Source: an uncultured Pelagibacteraceae bacterium (GTDB taxonomy: Bacteria > Pseudomonadota > Alphaproteobacteria > Pelagibacterales > Pelagibacteraceae). From it: a stretch of 48,598 bases of DNA. Position 1 is the first letter of the stretch, and each line of letters starts with the position of its first letter. The stretch is from positions 1-48,598 of the forward strand of contig CABZKL010000005.1 of NCBI GenBank assembly GCA_902526405.1, read 5' to 3'. The notes below the pieces were generated by a model. The model saw only the letters and a program-made list of their open reading frames with translations, had not been told where the DNA came from and searched no databases. The position numbers and the translations under genes are program-made. Shown in pieces: positions 1-9,118 of the stretch.

Positions 1-1181
1 CTCAATTTTTTTTCAAAAATTGCTAGTGAGGAAGGGTTATTTTGTGTTTGTTTTTTATAATGACTAAAAATAAATTGATGAATGGGAAGTTTACTTTGAT
101 TAGTAAATTCAATGAAATTAGCTCTGCCATTTTTATTTACATAACCGTCAGGATCCTCCCCATCTGGTAAGAATAAAAACGAAATTTGTTTTTCAGGTTT
201 TAATTCTTTAATAGAATTCTCTGCAGCTCTTAATGCTGCCTTATAACCGCTCTCATCACCATCAAAACAGATGATGATATCATCATAAAACTGGTTAAGG
301 GTTAAAATTTGTTTATCTGTCAAAGAAGTTCCTAGATTTGCAACTACATTATCAATTTCATTCTTACTTAAACCGACAACATCCATATATCCCTCAACTA
401 AATAGATATGATCTATTTTATTAGAAAGTTTTCGAGCTAAATCTAAATTATATAAATTTGATCCTTTTTTAAAAAAGTTTGTTTCAGGTGAATTTATATA
501 TTTAGCTAGATAATCTACCTTTTCAATTATTCTTCCTCCTAAAGCAATTGGTTGACCTGAAATGTTATTGATTGGAAAAATTAATCGTCCCCTAAATCTT
601 TCAACGTGTGTTTTCTTTTTTTCGTCTAAGTAAAATAAACCAGTTTCAACTAAAGTTTGCTCGCTATAATTATCTTTTAATTTTTCGAAGAAATTTGGAT
701 TTTTTTTTACGTATCCAATTTTAAATTTTTTAACTTCTACTTTAGTTAAAGATCTATTTTTTAAATAATCTCTTGCAATAGAACAACTCTCATTTTTTAA
801 CAGTTCATTGTGATAAAAATCTACATATTGGCTAAAGATTGATTGGTACTCTTTCCATTTTTTTTCTCTCTCTTCATCCTGTTTAGAAAACATATAAGGC
901 TGCATTCCAGCTAAATGGGCCAACTGTTTTACTGCCTCTCCAAATTTAAGATTTTGTATTTTCATAACAAAATCAAAAATATTTCCGTGCTCTGAGGTTG
1001 CAAAACAATGATAAAATTCTTTTTCATCATTTACGGTAAATGATGGTGTTTTTTCGTTTTTAAATGGAGACAAACCAACAAACTCTTTGCCCCTTTTTTT
1101 TAAAGAAACTGTTTTTGAGACAACTGTTGATACTTTCAACCTTGTCTTAATTTCATCAAGGTATTCTTTTGGATATTTCAT
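1..1181 (-). CDS. dnaG: DNA primase DnaG (C-terminal part outside window)
   Basis: Makes RNA primers for replication. The gene reads leftward off the window edge; about 393 N-terminal codons are present and the DnaB-interacting C-terminus is missing. Visible are the N-terminal zinc-domain region (residues about 30-66, with NEKTPSF and YHCF), the RNA polymerase domain, and a TOPRIM fold with VEGYMDV (acidic residue near 263) and CFDGDESG (about 301-308). The zinc-domain fold is recognisable, but three of the four expected ligands are replaced: Ser38 for Cys, Lys41 for His, Thr62 for Cys, with only Cys59 kept. Its ATG overlaps the yqeY stop (ATGA), so the two are probably cotranscribed. Identity is secure; the zinc-site change is read directly from the sequence. 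Confidence 0.95.
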   Translation of the reverse strand, partial: MKYPKEYLDEIKTRLKVSTVVSKTVSLKKRGKEFVGLSPFKNEKTPSFTVNDEKEFYHCFATSEHGNIFDFVMKIQNLKFGEAVKQLAHLAGMQPYMFSKQDEEREKKWKEYQSIFSQYVDFYHNELLKNESCSIARDYLKNRSLTKVEVKKFKIGYVKKNPNFFEKLKDNYSEQTLVETGLFYLDEKKKTHVERFRGRLIFPINNISGQPIALGGRIIEKVDYLAKYINSPETNFFKKGSNLYNLDLARKLSNKIDHIYLVEGYMDVVGLSKNEIDNVVANLGTSLTDKQILTLNQFYDDIIICFDGDESGYKAALRAAENSIKELKPEKQISFLFLPDGEDPDGYVNKNGRANFIEFTNQSKLPIHQFIFSHYKKQTQNNPSSLAIFEKKL

Positions 1182-1642
1182 TGTTTATTTAATAGATCTT
1201 TGATCATTGGGCCTGCTTTAGCAAAATCAATTTCATCCGAATGGTTTTTCTTCAACTCCCCCATTACTTTACCCATTTCTTTTATTGAATTAGCGCCTAA
1301 TTTAGCGATCAAATCCGCGCAGATTTTTTTGGTTTCCTCTTCTCCAAGTTGCTTAGGTAGAAATCCAGTTAAAATATTATATTCATTTTGCTCAACCTCT
1401 AACAAATCATTTCGATTATTTTTTTTATAGATATCAATAGATTCGGCTCGTTGTTTAACCATTTTTTTCAGAAGCTTCTTGATATCTTCGTCGTCTGTAT
1501 CTTTTTTATTGGGTCCAGATCGATTAACTATGTCTAGATCCTTTATGGATGACAATATTAACCTATAGGTTGATATCTTATTTTTATCTTTCGATTTAAG
1601 AGCAGTTTTATATTCGTTTTCGATAGTATCTTTTAAGGACAT
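1178..1642 (-). CDS. yqeY: GatB/YqeY domain protein
   Basis: A 154-residue protein of the YqeY family, which resembles the C-terminal tail domain of the amidotransferase subunit GatB; its cellular role is not settled. Recognised by the N-terminal DTIENEYKTALKSKDKNK and RLILSSIKDLDI stretches and the C-terminal segment with MGKVMGELK, at the usual family length of about 150 residues. It lies directly upstream of dnaG with a 4-base ATGA overlap, a placement common in Proteobacteria, so it probably leads a yqeY-dnaG operon. The opposite side is a 127-bp divergent region shared with carA. Confidence 0.9.
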   Translation of the reverse strand: MSLKDTIENEYKTALKSKDKNKISTYRLILSSIKDLDIVNRSGPNKKDTDDEDIKKLLKKMVKQRAESIDIYKKNNRNDLLEVEQNEYNILTGFLPKQLGEEETKKICADLIAKLGANSIKEMGKVMGELKKNHSDEIDFAKAGPMIKDLLNKQ

Positions 1643-1769
1643 AATATTTTTAATCTACTTTAAAGAAATAATTCTTCAAAAGAAAAATTGTTTTTTTACA
1701 ATTTTATAATACATCTCTGTTGCGATAATAGTGCAATTATTGTATTAACCTTTAACTTATGAGTTGTAA
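1643..1769. promoter_or_regulatory. Divergent yqeY / carA intergenic region with carA leader mini-ORF
   Basis: This AT-rich 127-bp spacer must serve both yqeY (leftward) and carA (rightward). A TATAAT-like hexamer is visible at 1705-1710 and GATAAT at 1724-1729, but neither has a convincing -35 at 16-18 bp, so no promoter is assigned. Just before carA there is a four-codon frame, ATG AGT TGT AAT TGA (1759-1773), that overlaps the probable TTG start of carA at 1770. No terminator-like hairpin or riboswitch was recognised. Confidence 0.4.
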
Positions 1770-2963
1770 TTGATCAAAAAAGCAAAAAAAACAAACTCAA
1801 AAAATTCACAAATTAATACAGGCGTTTTAGTTCTTGAAAATAAGAGGGTTTTTAAAGGGATTGGGATTGGGTATCAAGGAGAAGCAACTGGAGAAGTTTG
1901 CTTTAATACCTCTTTAACTGGTTACCAAGAAATAATTTCAGATCCTTCTTATGCAGGTCAGATTATAAATTTTACATTTCCACATATTGGAAATGTTGGA
2001 ACTAATAAAGAAGATGTAGAATCTGATAAAATCTGGACAAAGGGAGTAATCTTTAATTCAGAAATAACCTATCCATCAAATTACAGAGCACTTCTACATC
2101 TAGATACCTGGCTCAAAAAAAATAAAATTGTGGGAATTACAGGCCTGGATACAAGAAGTTTAACAAACTTTATTCGTGATAAAGGTGCACCTAAGGGAAC
2201 AATTGCTTACTCAAAAAATGGAGAGTTTAATGTTAGCAAATTAACGAATTCTGCCATTAAATGGGGTGGTTTAAAAAACCTTGATCTTGCAGAAACTGTT
2301 ACAACATCAAAGAACTATATTTGGAAAGGACTCCAAACTTGGAAAAAAGAAATAGGATATAAAAAGAATACAAAAAAACTTTTTCATGTAGTTGCAATTG
2401 ATTACGGAATAAAAAAAAATATTTTGAGATATTTCTCAGATTTCAAATGTAAAGTAACGGTTGTTTCTTGCAAAACTACTGCAGAAAAAATACTAGATCT
2501 TAAACCTCATGGAATATTTTTATCTAATGGTCCTGGTGATCCAGCTGCGACAGGAAAATATGCAATAGAAATACTAAATAAATTAATCAAAAAAAATTTA
2601 CCTATATTTGGGATTTGTTTAGGTCATCAAATTCTAGCTTTAGCTTTAGGTGGAAAAACAAAAAAAATGAAGTTGGGACATAGAGGGGCTAATCATCCTG
2701 TTAAAAATTTAATACATGATAAAGTTGAAATCACCAGTCAAAATCATGGTTTTGTAGTAGTTGAAGAAACTTTACCAAAAAAAATTGAAGTCACTCATAA
2801 GTCTCTATTTGATAATACCATCGAAGGAATAAGACTTAAAAACAAACCAATATTTTCAGTGCAATATCATCCAGAGTCAAATCCTGGACCACAGGATAGT
2901 GTCTACCTCTTTCAAGAATTTATTAACAATATGAAAAAAAATGCCAAAAAGAAAAGATATTAA
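1770..2963 (+). CDS. carA: Carbamoyl-phosphate synthase small subunit
   Basis: Glutaminase subunit of carbamoyl-phosphate synthase: it releases ammonia from glutamine and passes it to CarB for arginine and pyrimidine synthesis. The N-terminal CPSase domain carries [15 protein letters not shown] and DPSYAGQI. The class I glutamine amidotransferase domain has LSNGPGDP, the nucleophile region GICLGHQ (Cys about residue 283), and the His/Glu of the triad in [11 protein letters not shown]. The most upstream reasonable start is TTG at 1770; it adds about 16 lysine-rich residues ahead of the conserved core, and no ATG sits better. The 3' end overlaps carB by 23 bp, which indicates coupled translation. 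Length (397 aa) is normal. Confidence 0.96.
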   Translation: MIKKAKKTNSKNSQINTGVLVLENKRVFKGIGIGYQGEATGEVCFNTSLTGYQEIISDPSYAGQIINFTFPHIGNVGTNKEDVESDKIWTKGVIFNSEITYPSNYRALLHLDTWLKKNKIVGITGLDTRSLTNFIRDKGAPKGTIAYSKNGEFNVSKLTNSAIKWGGLKNLDLAETVTTSKNYIWKGLQTWKKEIGYKKNTKKLFHVVAIDYGIKKNILRYFSDFKCKVTVVSCKTTAEKILDLKPHGIFLSNGPGDPAATGKYAIEILNKLIKKNLPIFGICLGHQILALALGGKTKKMKLGHRGANHPVKNLIHDKVEITSQNHGFVVVEETLPKKIEVTHKSLFDNTIEGIRLKNKPIFSVQYHPESNPGPQDSVYLFQEFINNMKKNAKKKRY

Positions 2964-5900
2964 AAAAATATTAGTTGTAGGTGCAGGACCTATTATCATC
3001 GGCCAAGCTTGTGAGTTTGATTACTCAGGTACACAGGCTTGCAAGGCGTTAAAAGATGAGGGCTATAAAGTAATTTTAATTAACTCCAATCCAGCAACTA
3101 TCATGACCGATCCCGATGTTGCAGACAAAACTTATATAGAACCCATAACATTAGAAGTTTTAGAAAAAATACTTGTAAAAGAAAAGCCTGATGCAATTCT
3201 TCCAACAATGGGTGGTCAAACTGCACTTAATCTTGCAATGGAGGCTGAAAAAAGAGGAATTTTAAAAAAATATAAAATTGAACTTATAGGTGCAAACTCT
3301 AGGGCAATAGCCAATGCAGAGGATAGAAAGAAATTTAGAAAAAATATGATCGATATAGGTTTAGATTTACCTAAATCTGAGATTGTAAATAATATCAATC
3401 AAGCATCAAAAGTATTAAAAAAAATTGGTCTTCCAGCTATTATAAGACCTGCATTTACTCTTGGAGGTCTTGGTGGTGGTATTGCGAAAAATAAAAAAGA
3501 CTACTTAAAGATAATTAAAAATGGACTTCACGAGTCTCCTGTTAGTCAAGTATTGGTTGAAGAATGTTTAGAGGGCTGGAAAGAATTTGAGATGGAGGTT
3601 GTAAGAGACAAAAAAGATAACTGTATCATTATCTGTTCTATTGAAAATGTAGATCCAATGGGAATTCATACTGGAGACTCTGTAACTGTTGCCCCAGCAC
3701 TAACACTTACTGATAAAGAATATCAAGTGATGAGAAATGCTTCCATTGCCTGCTTAAGAAAAATAGGAGTAGAAACTGGTGGATCCAATGTTCAATTTGC
3801 AATCAATCCAAGAAATGGAAGAATGGTTGTGATTGAAATGAACCCTAGAGTTTCAAGATCTTCAGCACTTGCATCAAAAGCAACTGGGTTTCCAATTGCT
3901 AAAGTTGCTGCGAAACTTGCTGTTGGTTACACGTTAGATGAATTAAAAAATGAAATTACAAAAGTTACACCAGCTTCATTTGAGCCTAGCATTGATTATG
4001 TTGTGACCAAAATTCCAAGATTTACTTTTGAAAAATTTTCAACCTCACCAGCAACCCTAGGTACATCTATGAAATCTGTTGGCGAAGCAATGGCAATTGG
4101 TAGAAATTTCAAAGAGTCGCTTCAAAAAGCATTGGTTTCACTTGAAACTGGTCTTTCAGGACTAGATAGAGTGGTAGATCTAAATAAAAAACAAATTGAA
4201 AAAAAACTCAAAGAAAATATTCCAAACAAACTTCTTGTTGTTGCAGAAGCAATACGAAAAAAAGTTAATTTAAAAAGAATATTTGCATTATCTAAAATTG
4301 ACACATGGTTTTTAGAACAAATTAAAGAAATTGTAGATACAGAGACTATCATTAAAAAGACAGGATTACCAAAGGATTTTGTTGAATTTAATAGAATAAA
4401 ATCAATTGGCTTTTCTGACAGAAAACTTTCTGAATTATCTAAAACTTCTGAAGAAATTGTTAGAAGAAAAAGAACAGCACTTAAAATTTTACCAGTTTTC
4501 AAAAAAGTTGATACTTGTGCTGCTGAATTCAAATCTTTTACACCTTATATGTATTCAACATATCAAAGAAATTTCTCAATTAATTCAGAGTGTGAAGCAA
4601 ATCCATCAACTAAGAAAAAAATTATTATTTTAGGAGGTGGTCCTAACAGAATAGGACAAGGTATAGAATTTGATTATTGTTGCTGTCAGGCAAGTTTTTC
4701 TTTGAAAGACGCTGGTTTTGAAACAATCATGGTCAATTGCAATCCCGAAACTGTTTCAACCGACTATGACACGAGTGACAGACTTTATTTTGAACCCTTA
4801 ATAGAAGAATATGTTTTTAATATTATTAAAAAAGAACAAGAAAAAGGTAATTTAGTTGGAATTATCGCTCAGTTTGGTGGGCAAACACCAATCAAACTTG
4901 CAAAATTTTTACATGATCACAAATTTCCAATTCTTGGAACACAGTATACTTCTATAGATTTAGCTGAGGACAGAGATCGATTTAGAAATTTGTTAAATAA
5001 ACTGAAATTAAAACAAGCTGAAAGCGGGATTGCAAAAACATTTAAACAAGCAATGCAAATTTCTGAAAAAATTGGTTTACCTTTAATGGTAAGACCATCT
5101 TATGTATTGGGTGGAAGAGCAATGGAAATTGTTCATGAAAAAAGCCAACTCAAAAATTTTGTAGAAGAGGCTTTTAAAGCTGCTGAAGAAAATCCAATTT
5201 TAATAGATAAATTTATTAATCATGCTATGGAAGTTGATGTCGATGCCATTTCAGATGGAAAACAAGTTCATGTTGCAGGAATTATGCAACATATAGAGGA
5301 AGCTGGTATCCACTCTGGGGATTCAGCATGTAGTTTGCCTCCTGTATCTATAAAACCATTCTTGATTAAAGAAATAGAAAATCAAACTAAAAAGTTGGCA
5401 TTAGCTTTAAAAGTTAAGGGTTTCATGAATATTCAATATGCAATTAAAAAAGATGAAATTTACGTAATTGAGGTTAATCCTAGAGCAAGTAGAACAGTGC
5501 CATTTGTATCTAAAGCAAAAGGATTACCGCTTGCAAAGATTGCGTCAAGAGTAATGGCTGGTGAAAAATTATCTAAATTTAATTTAAGAGATAAGTCTAA
5601 AGGGATGTACGCAGTTAAAGAAGCTGTGTTTCCTTTTAACAAATTTCCAAATAGCGATCTACTTTTAGGTCCAGAGATGAAATCGACAGGTGAAGTAATG
5701 GGATTTGATAAAAACTTTGGAATGGCTTTTGCAAAAAGCCAAATAGCCTCTGCTAACTCTTTACCCAAAGATGGATTAGCATTTATCTCTTTGAAAGATA
5801 GTCACAAAGATGAAGGAATAGGTTTAGCAAAAGAACTGATTAAATTAAAATTTACACTTTGTGCAACTCGAGGAACGGCTGAATATATTAGAAAACATGG

Positions 5901-6165
5901 TATGAAATGTAGAATTATTAATAAAGTCAGTAGCGGCTCACCTCATATAGTAGATGTATTGGACTCGAAAAAAATTGGTCTTGTTATTAATACCGGTGGA
6001 GGAAATTCTGAACACAGATTAAATGATGCGATAGCCCTTAGAAGAGGAACGCTTAAGAACAAAGTTCCCTATTGTACTAATATGTCAACAGCGCTGGCAT
6101 GTTTGGAAGCAATTAAATCACTTAAAACAAAAAAATTAGAGGTTATTTCTCTTCAAGACATATAA
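2941..6165 (+). CDS. carB: Carbamoyl-phosphate synthase large subunit
   Basis: Catalytic subunit that makes carbamoyl phosphate from bicarbonate, ammonia and two ATP. The 1074-residue length is typical. Two tandem ATP-grasp halves are visible. The first starts with [19 protein letters not shown] and has TMGGQTALN and [20 protein letters not shown]. The second starts with [17 protein letters not shown] and has FGGQTP and [20 protein letters not shown]. The C-terminal 130 or so residues form the MGS-like allosteric domain ([13 protein letters not shown]). It overlaps carA by 23 bp and ends 4 bp before the convergent ATP-grasp gene, leaving no room for a separate terminator. Confidence 0.97.
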   Translation: MPKRKDIKKILVVGAGPIIIGQACEFDYSGTQACKALKDEGYKVILINSNPATIMTDPDVADKTYIEPITLEVLEKILVKEKPDAILPTMGGQTALNLAMEAEKRGILKKYKIELIGANSRAIANAEDRKKFRKNMIDIGLDLPKSEIVNNINQASKVLKKIGLPAIIRPAFTLGGLGGGIAKNKKDYLKIIKNGLHESPVSQVLVEECLEGWKEFEMEVVRDKKDNCIIICSIENVDPMGIHTGDSVTVAPALTLTDKEYQVMRNASIACLRKIGVETGGSNVQFAINPRNGRMVVIEMNPRVSRSSALASKATGFPIAKVAAKLAVGYTLDELKNEITKVTPASFEPSIDYVVTKIPRFTFEKFSTSPATLGTSMKSVGEAMAIGRNFKESLQKALVSLETGLSGLDRVVDLNKKQIEKKLKENIPNKLLVVAEAIRKKVNLKRIFALSKIDTWFLEQIKEIVDTETIIKKTGLPKDFVEFNRIKSIGFSDRKLSELSKTSEEIVRRKRTALKILPVFKKVDTCAAEFKSFTPYMYSTYQRNFSINSECEANPSTKKKIIILGGGPNRIGQGIEFDYCCCQASFSLKDAGFETIMVNCNPETVSTDYDTSDRLYFEPLIEEYVFNIIKKEQEKGNLVGIIAQFGGQTPIKLAKFLHDHKFPILGTQYTSIDLAEDRDRFRNLLNKLKLKQAESGIAKTFKQAMQISEKIGLPLMVRPSYVLGGRAMEIVHEKSQLKNFVEEAFKAAEENPILIDKFINHAMEVDVDAISDGKQVHVAGIMQHIEEAGIHSGDSACSLPPVSIKPFLIKEIENQTKKLALALKVKGFMNIQYAIKKDEIYVIEVNPRASRTVPFVSKAKGLPLAKIASRVMAGEKLSKFNLRDKSKGMYAVKEAVFPFNKFPNSDLLLGPEMKSTGEVMGFDKNFGMAFAKSQIASANSLPKDGLAFISLKDSHKDEGIGLAKELIKLKFTLCATRGTAEYIRKHGMKCRIINKVSSGSPHIVDVLDSKKIGLVINTGGGNSEHRLNDAIALRRGTLKNKVPYCTNMSTALACLEAIKSLKTKKLEVISLQDI

Positions 6166-6169
6166 AGAT

Positions 6170-7615
6170 TTAGACATCTACTATTAGTGTATCTTTAGAT
6201 CCTCCACCTTGAGAACTATTCACAATTGTACTTCCTTTTCTAAGTGCAACTCTTGTTAATCCTCCTGTGCTCACATACGTAGTTTTTCCACTAAGAACAA
6301 AAGGTCTTAAATCCAGATGCCTAGGCTCAATATCATTTTCAGTGATTGTTGGTGCTGTTGAAAGAGTTTCAAGAGGTTGTGCAATATACTCTCTAGGATT
6401 TTTTTTAATTTTAGCAATTACTTCATCTCTTTCTTTTTTATCTGCTTTAGGCCCTATCATTATTCCATAACCACCAGAAGCATTAGCGGGTTTAACAACT
6501 AATTTAGAGATGTTTTCAATTACATAGTTTCTCTCATTTTTATTGTGACATAAGTAAGTTTCTACCTGGTTTAAAATTGGCTGTTCACCAAGATAATAAA
6601 CAATCATTTTATTAACATAAGAGTAAACCACTTTGTCATCAGCTACTCCCGTACCTATAGCATTAATTATACCAACGTTTCCTTTGCGCCAACTCTTAAA
6701 TAATCCAGGTACACCTATGAGAGATCCTTTGAAAAATACTTTTGGATCTAAAAAATTATCATCAAGACGTCTGTATATGCAGTCAACCTTAAGTGGACCT
6801 TTTACAGTCTTCATATAAACAATATCGTTATCAACGAATAAATCTTTTCCTTCAACTAATGCAATACCCATTTGCTCAGCCAAAAAGGAGTGCTCAAAGT
6901 AGGCTGAGTTATATATACCTGGAGTTAAAACTACCATATGTGGGTTTGCAGTTTTCTTTGGAATACATTCGACCATACAATTGAATAATTTGTTTGTGTA
7001 TTGATGGATTGATGCAACTTTATATCTTGTAAATAATTCAGGAAATACATCTCTCATTACCATTCTATTTTCGAGCATGTAAGATACACCTGAGGGTACT
7101 CTTAGATTGTCTTCTAAAACTAAATAATCGCCATTAGTATTTCTTATTAAATCAACACCAGAAATATTTGACCAAGCTTTGTATTTAGGAGAAAAATCCT
7201 CACATTCTTTTATATAAAATGGAGAATTAAAAATAATTTCTTTTGGTACAACTTTGTCTATGAATATTTTTTTTTGATTATAAACATCGTCAATAAATAA
7301 ATTTAAAGCTTTTACTCGCTGCTTTAAACCTTTTGAAACTTTGTTCCATTGTGTTTTAGGAATTATTCTTGGAATTATATCAAGTGGCCATTTCTTTTCT
7401 TCTGCTCTGTTGTTAGCAGCATAAACTCTAAAGTTAATACCTCTGGCACTAATCGTACTTTGACAATTTTTTTCAATTTCTTGAAGCTTTTTTTTGCCGT
7501 ATCTCTCTAAAATGGATGAGATTATTGTTGCGTGCTTTCGAAGTTTGTTATCTTTAGTAAAATAACCATCGTAAGCATGACTTGAATTATAGTTTTTCCA
7601 AAGCTTTGAGACCAT
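6170..7615 (-). CDS. Circularly permuted ATP-grasp protein (COG2308 type)
   Basis: A 481-residue member of the circularly permuted ATP-grasp family (former DUF404/DUF407). Family marks are RGINFRVYAANNR near the N-terminus, GVDLIRNTNGDYLVLEDNLR in the middle, MVVLTPGIYNSAYFEH, KPANASGGYGIMIGP, and the diagnostic C-terminus with TGGLTRVALRKGS followed by SSQGGGSKDT. Such enzymes are predicted to form amide or peptide bonds, but the substrate is unknown. In many bacteria the gene clusters with an alpha-E protein, a transglutaminase-like protease and Anbu. Here only Anbu is next door, transcribed divergently across 113 bp, and the other side is carB. Family assignment is firm; the biochemical role is inferred. 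Confidence 0.9.
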   Translation of the reverse strand: MVSKLWKNYNSSHAYDGYFTKDNKLRKHATIISSILERYGKKKLQEIEKNCQSTISARGINFRVYAANNRAEEKKWPLDIIPRIIPKTQWNKVSKGLKQRVKALNLFIDDVYNQKKIFIDKVVPKEIIFNSPFYIKECEDFSPKYKAWSNISGVDLIRNTNGDYLVLEDNLRVPSGVSYMLENRMVMRDVFPELFTRYKVASIHQYTNKLFNCMVECIPKKTANPHMVVLTPGIYNSAYFEHSFLAEQMGIALVEGKDLFVDNDIVYMKTVKGPLKVDCIYRRLDDNFLDPKVFFKGSLIGVPGLFKSWRKGNVGIINAIGTGVADDKVVYSYVNKMIVYYLGEQPILNQVETYLCHNKNERNYVIENISKLVVKPANASGGYGIMIGPKADKKERDEVIAKIKKNPREYIAQPLETLSTAPTITENDIEPRHLDLRPFVLSGKTTYVSTGGLTRVALRKGSTIVNSSQGGGSKDTLIVDV

Positions 7616-7699
7616 AACAACTCAGTGTTTAATACTTGAATAAAATAAGCAAATGCATATTAGATATATCTGTTATGCTTTTAATTGATTATGAAAAAA

Positions 7700-7708
7700 T
7701 GTTATAAT
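7700..7708 (+). promoter_or_regulatory. Candidate extended -10 promoter for the Anbu gene
   Basis: TGT followed by a perfect TATAAT (hexamer at 7703-7708) lies 20 bp before the Anbu ATG and matches an extended -10 element. The -35 position at 17 bp spacing reads roughly TTTAAT, which is weak. Transcription would start near 7715 and give a very short leader. It is the only good promoter-like element seen in this 113-bp divergent region. Confidence 0.45.
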
Positions 7709-7728
7709 TAACTAATTATTAGTGTGAG

Positions 7729-8454
7729 ATGACTTACTGTATAGGTATTAAAACAAACGAAGGTCTTGTTTTTGCTTCAGACTCAAGGACAAATGCTGGT
7801 TTAGATAATGTAAATATTTATTCCAAAATGATGACACACGATGTAGGCGATAGAACTGTTGTAATCGTAACATCAGGAAATTTAGGAACATCTCAGGCAG
7901 TTTATAAATCAATTGAAAAAGATTTAAAGAGTACTTCAGGCATAATGAATTTAAATACTTGCAATGATTTTGAACAAATAGCATCTTATGTTGGATCCTT
8001 AAATATTGAACATTCATCACCTCAAGGAATAAACACTGATAACGTTTTATTAGGTTCCACTTTTATTGTTGGAGGGCAAATTAAAGGTCAGCAACATGAA
8101 TTATATTTAGTTTATCCTCAAGGAAATTATATAAGACCAGCTGATAGTAAACCGTATCTTGTAATCGGTGAGGTAAAATACGGAAAACCTATTCTTGATA
8201 GGGTAATTAAACCAAATGTTTCAATTGGTGATGCATCAAGATGTGCACTGATTTCTATGGACTCTACCTTAAAAAGCGATCTTACTGTTGGACCTCCAAT
8301 AGATTTTGCAGTGCTGAAAAAAGATGCTGATAATCTTTCTACACTTGAGTGTTTAAATGTTACAGATGAGAATTATTCAAAGGTTTGTAATCAGTGGTCT
8401 GAGGGAATTTTTAAAGTTTTTGACTCTTTTCCTAGATTTAATTGGGAAAAATAA
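7729..8454 (+). CDS. Anbu-type proteasome-like peptidase
   Basis: A 241-residue N-terminal-nucleophile hydrolase of the Anbu (ancestral beta subunit) family related to 20S proteasome beta subunits and HslV. It starts MTYCIGIK, so removing Met exposes Thr as the likely nucleophile. FASDSRTNAGLDN follows, with the proteasome-type Asp at mature position 17 and a Lys at about position 32 (YSKMM). The protein probably forms a cytoplasmic ring. Anbu proteins show weak or unknown peptidase activity in known cases, and the natural substrate is not established. Its divergent neighbour is the circularly permuted ATP-grasp protein, the usual genomic partner. Family assignment is firm; function is not. 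Confidence 0.92.
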   Translation: MTYCIGIKTNEGLVFASDSRTNAGLDNVNIYSKMMTHDVGDRTVVIVTSGNLGTSQAVYKSIEKDLKSTSGIMNLNTCNDFEQIASYVGSLNIEHSSPQGINTDNVLLGSTFIVGGQIKGQQHELYLVYPQGNYIRPADSKPYLVIGEVKYGKPILDRVIKPNVSIGDASRCALISMDSTLKSDLTVGPPIDFAVLKKDADNLSTLECLNVTDENYSKVCNQWSEGIFKVFDSFPRFNWEK

Positions 8455-8455
8455 A

Positions 8456-9118
8456 TTATTTGACTCTCCAATCTGTTTCAAAAGTCACATAATTGACTTG
8501 TAAACATCGTCTTTCTTTTAAAATTTTCTTTTTTTCCATACCGTGCCATGTGTTTGGACCACTAGTAAAAAGATACCCATAATTATTTCTATAAGGTAAA
8601 GTTTTAACTTTCTCTAACTTTTCATTATAAAAATCCGTACCTAGATCCTCAGACTCATTAGTATTATTGACAAATATTAATCCTGACATTAATTTTTCTT
8701 TGATGTCACAATGAGGTTTTAACCAAAATCCCTCTCTATCACAAATAACCTCAACTCTGACATATGAATTTGATAAATCTCTATCAATCATTTTAGAAAT
8801 AGTTTGATGCGTTTCTTTAGATTGCAATTCATTAATAAACTTAACTAAATGTGGAAACTGAGCAGCATTTTCTTTAGATACAAAACATCGAAATTTTATC
8901 GCTTTTCCTCCAGAAGCAATTCCTTCTCTGAATTCTGCACCACCACCATCAATTGCTCTTGTCCCATCATATGTAAGATTAAGTTTACTTAAATCAGGAA
9001 TATCTGCTTTAATTATTTCTTCAATTGACTCCTCGGTCAGTGCATCACTATATTCCCAATGGTCGAAAGGAATTTCATGTTTTGTTGAGTTATTTTTTAT
9101 TGAATTTAAAAATGACAT
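8456..9118 (-). CDS. 2-oxoglutarate/Fe(II)-dependent oxygenase-like protein
   Basis: A 220-residue protein with the signature of a 2OG-Fe(II) dioxygenase. The proximal HxD is His136-Cys-Asp138 in KPHCDIKEK, the distal His is His192 in NTWHGME, and an arginine follows in ERRCLQVNYV about ten residues later, where 2-oxoglutarate is normally bound. Nearby segments (SGLIFVNN, YGYLFTSGPNTWHG) fit the double-stranded beta-helix. The substrate is unknown. Its ATG overlaps the stop of the upstream ELM1-like gene (TAATG), so the two are likely translated together, which hints at a shared role in modifying a glycan or cell-surface compound. Its 3' end faces the Anbu gene with one base between. Confidence 0.75.
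   Translation of the reverse strand: MSFLNSIKNNSTKHEIPFDHWEYSDALTEESIEEIIKADIPDLSKLNLTYDGTRAIDGGGAEFREGIASGGKAIKFRCFVSKENAAQFPHLVKFINELQSKETHQTISKMIDRDLSNSYVRVEVICDREGFWLKPHCDIKEKLMSGLIFVNNTNESEDLGTDFYNEKLEKVKTLPYRNNYGYLFTSGPNTWHGMEKKKILKERRCLQVNYVTFETDWRVK

Noticed and set aside
4122..4532. Long antisense open frame of 136 codons within carB
   Set aside because: It lies opposite a conserved domain of carB, shows no family pattern and has the low-complexity Ser/Leu/Phe composition expected from the complement of AT-rich coding DNA.
6160..6175. Terminator between carB and the convergent ATP-grasp gene
   Set aside because: The gap is 4 bp and no GC-rich hairpin with a T tract is visible there.
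7685..7708. TTGATT plus TATAAT before Anbu as a -35/-10 pair
   Set aside because: The spacer is only 12 bp. The -10 is more likely used as an extended -10 element.
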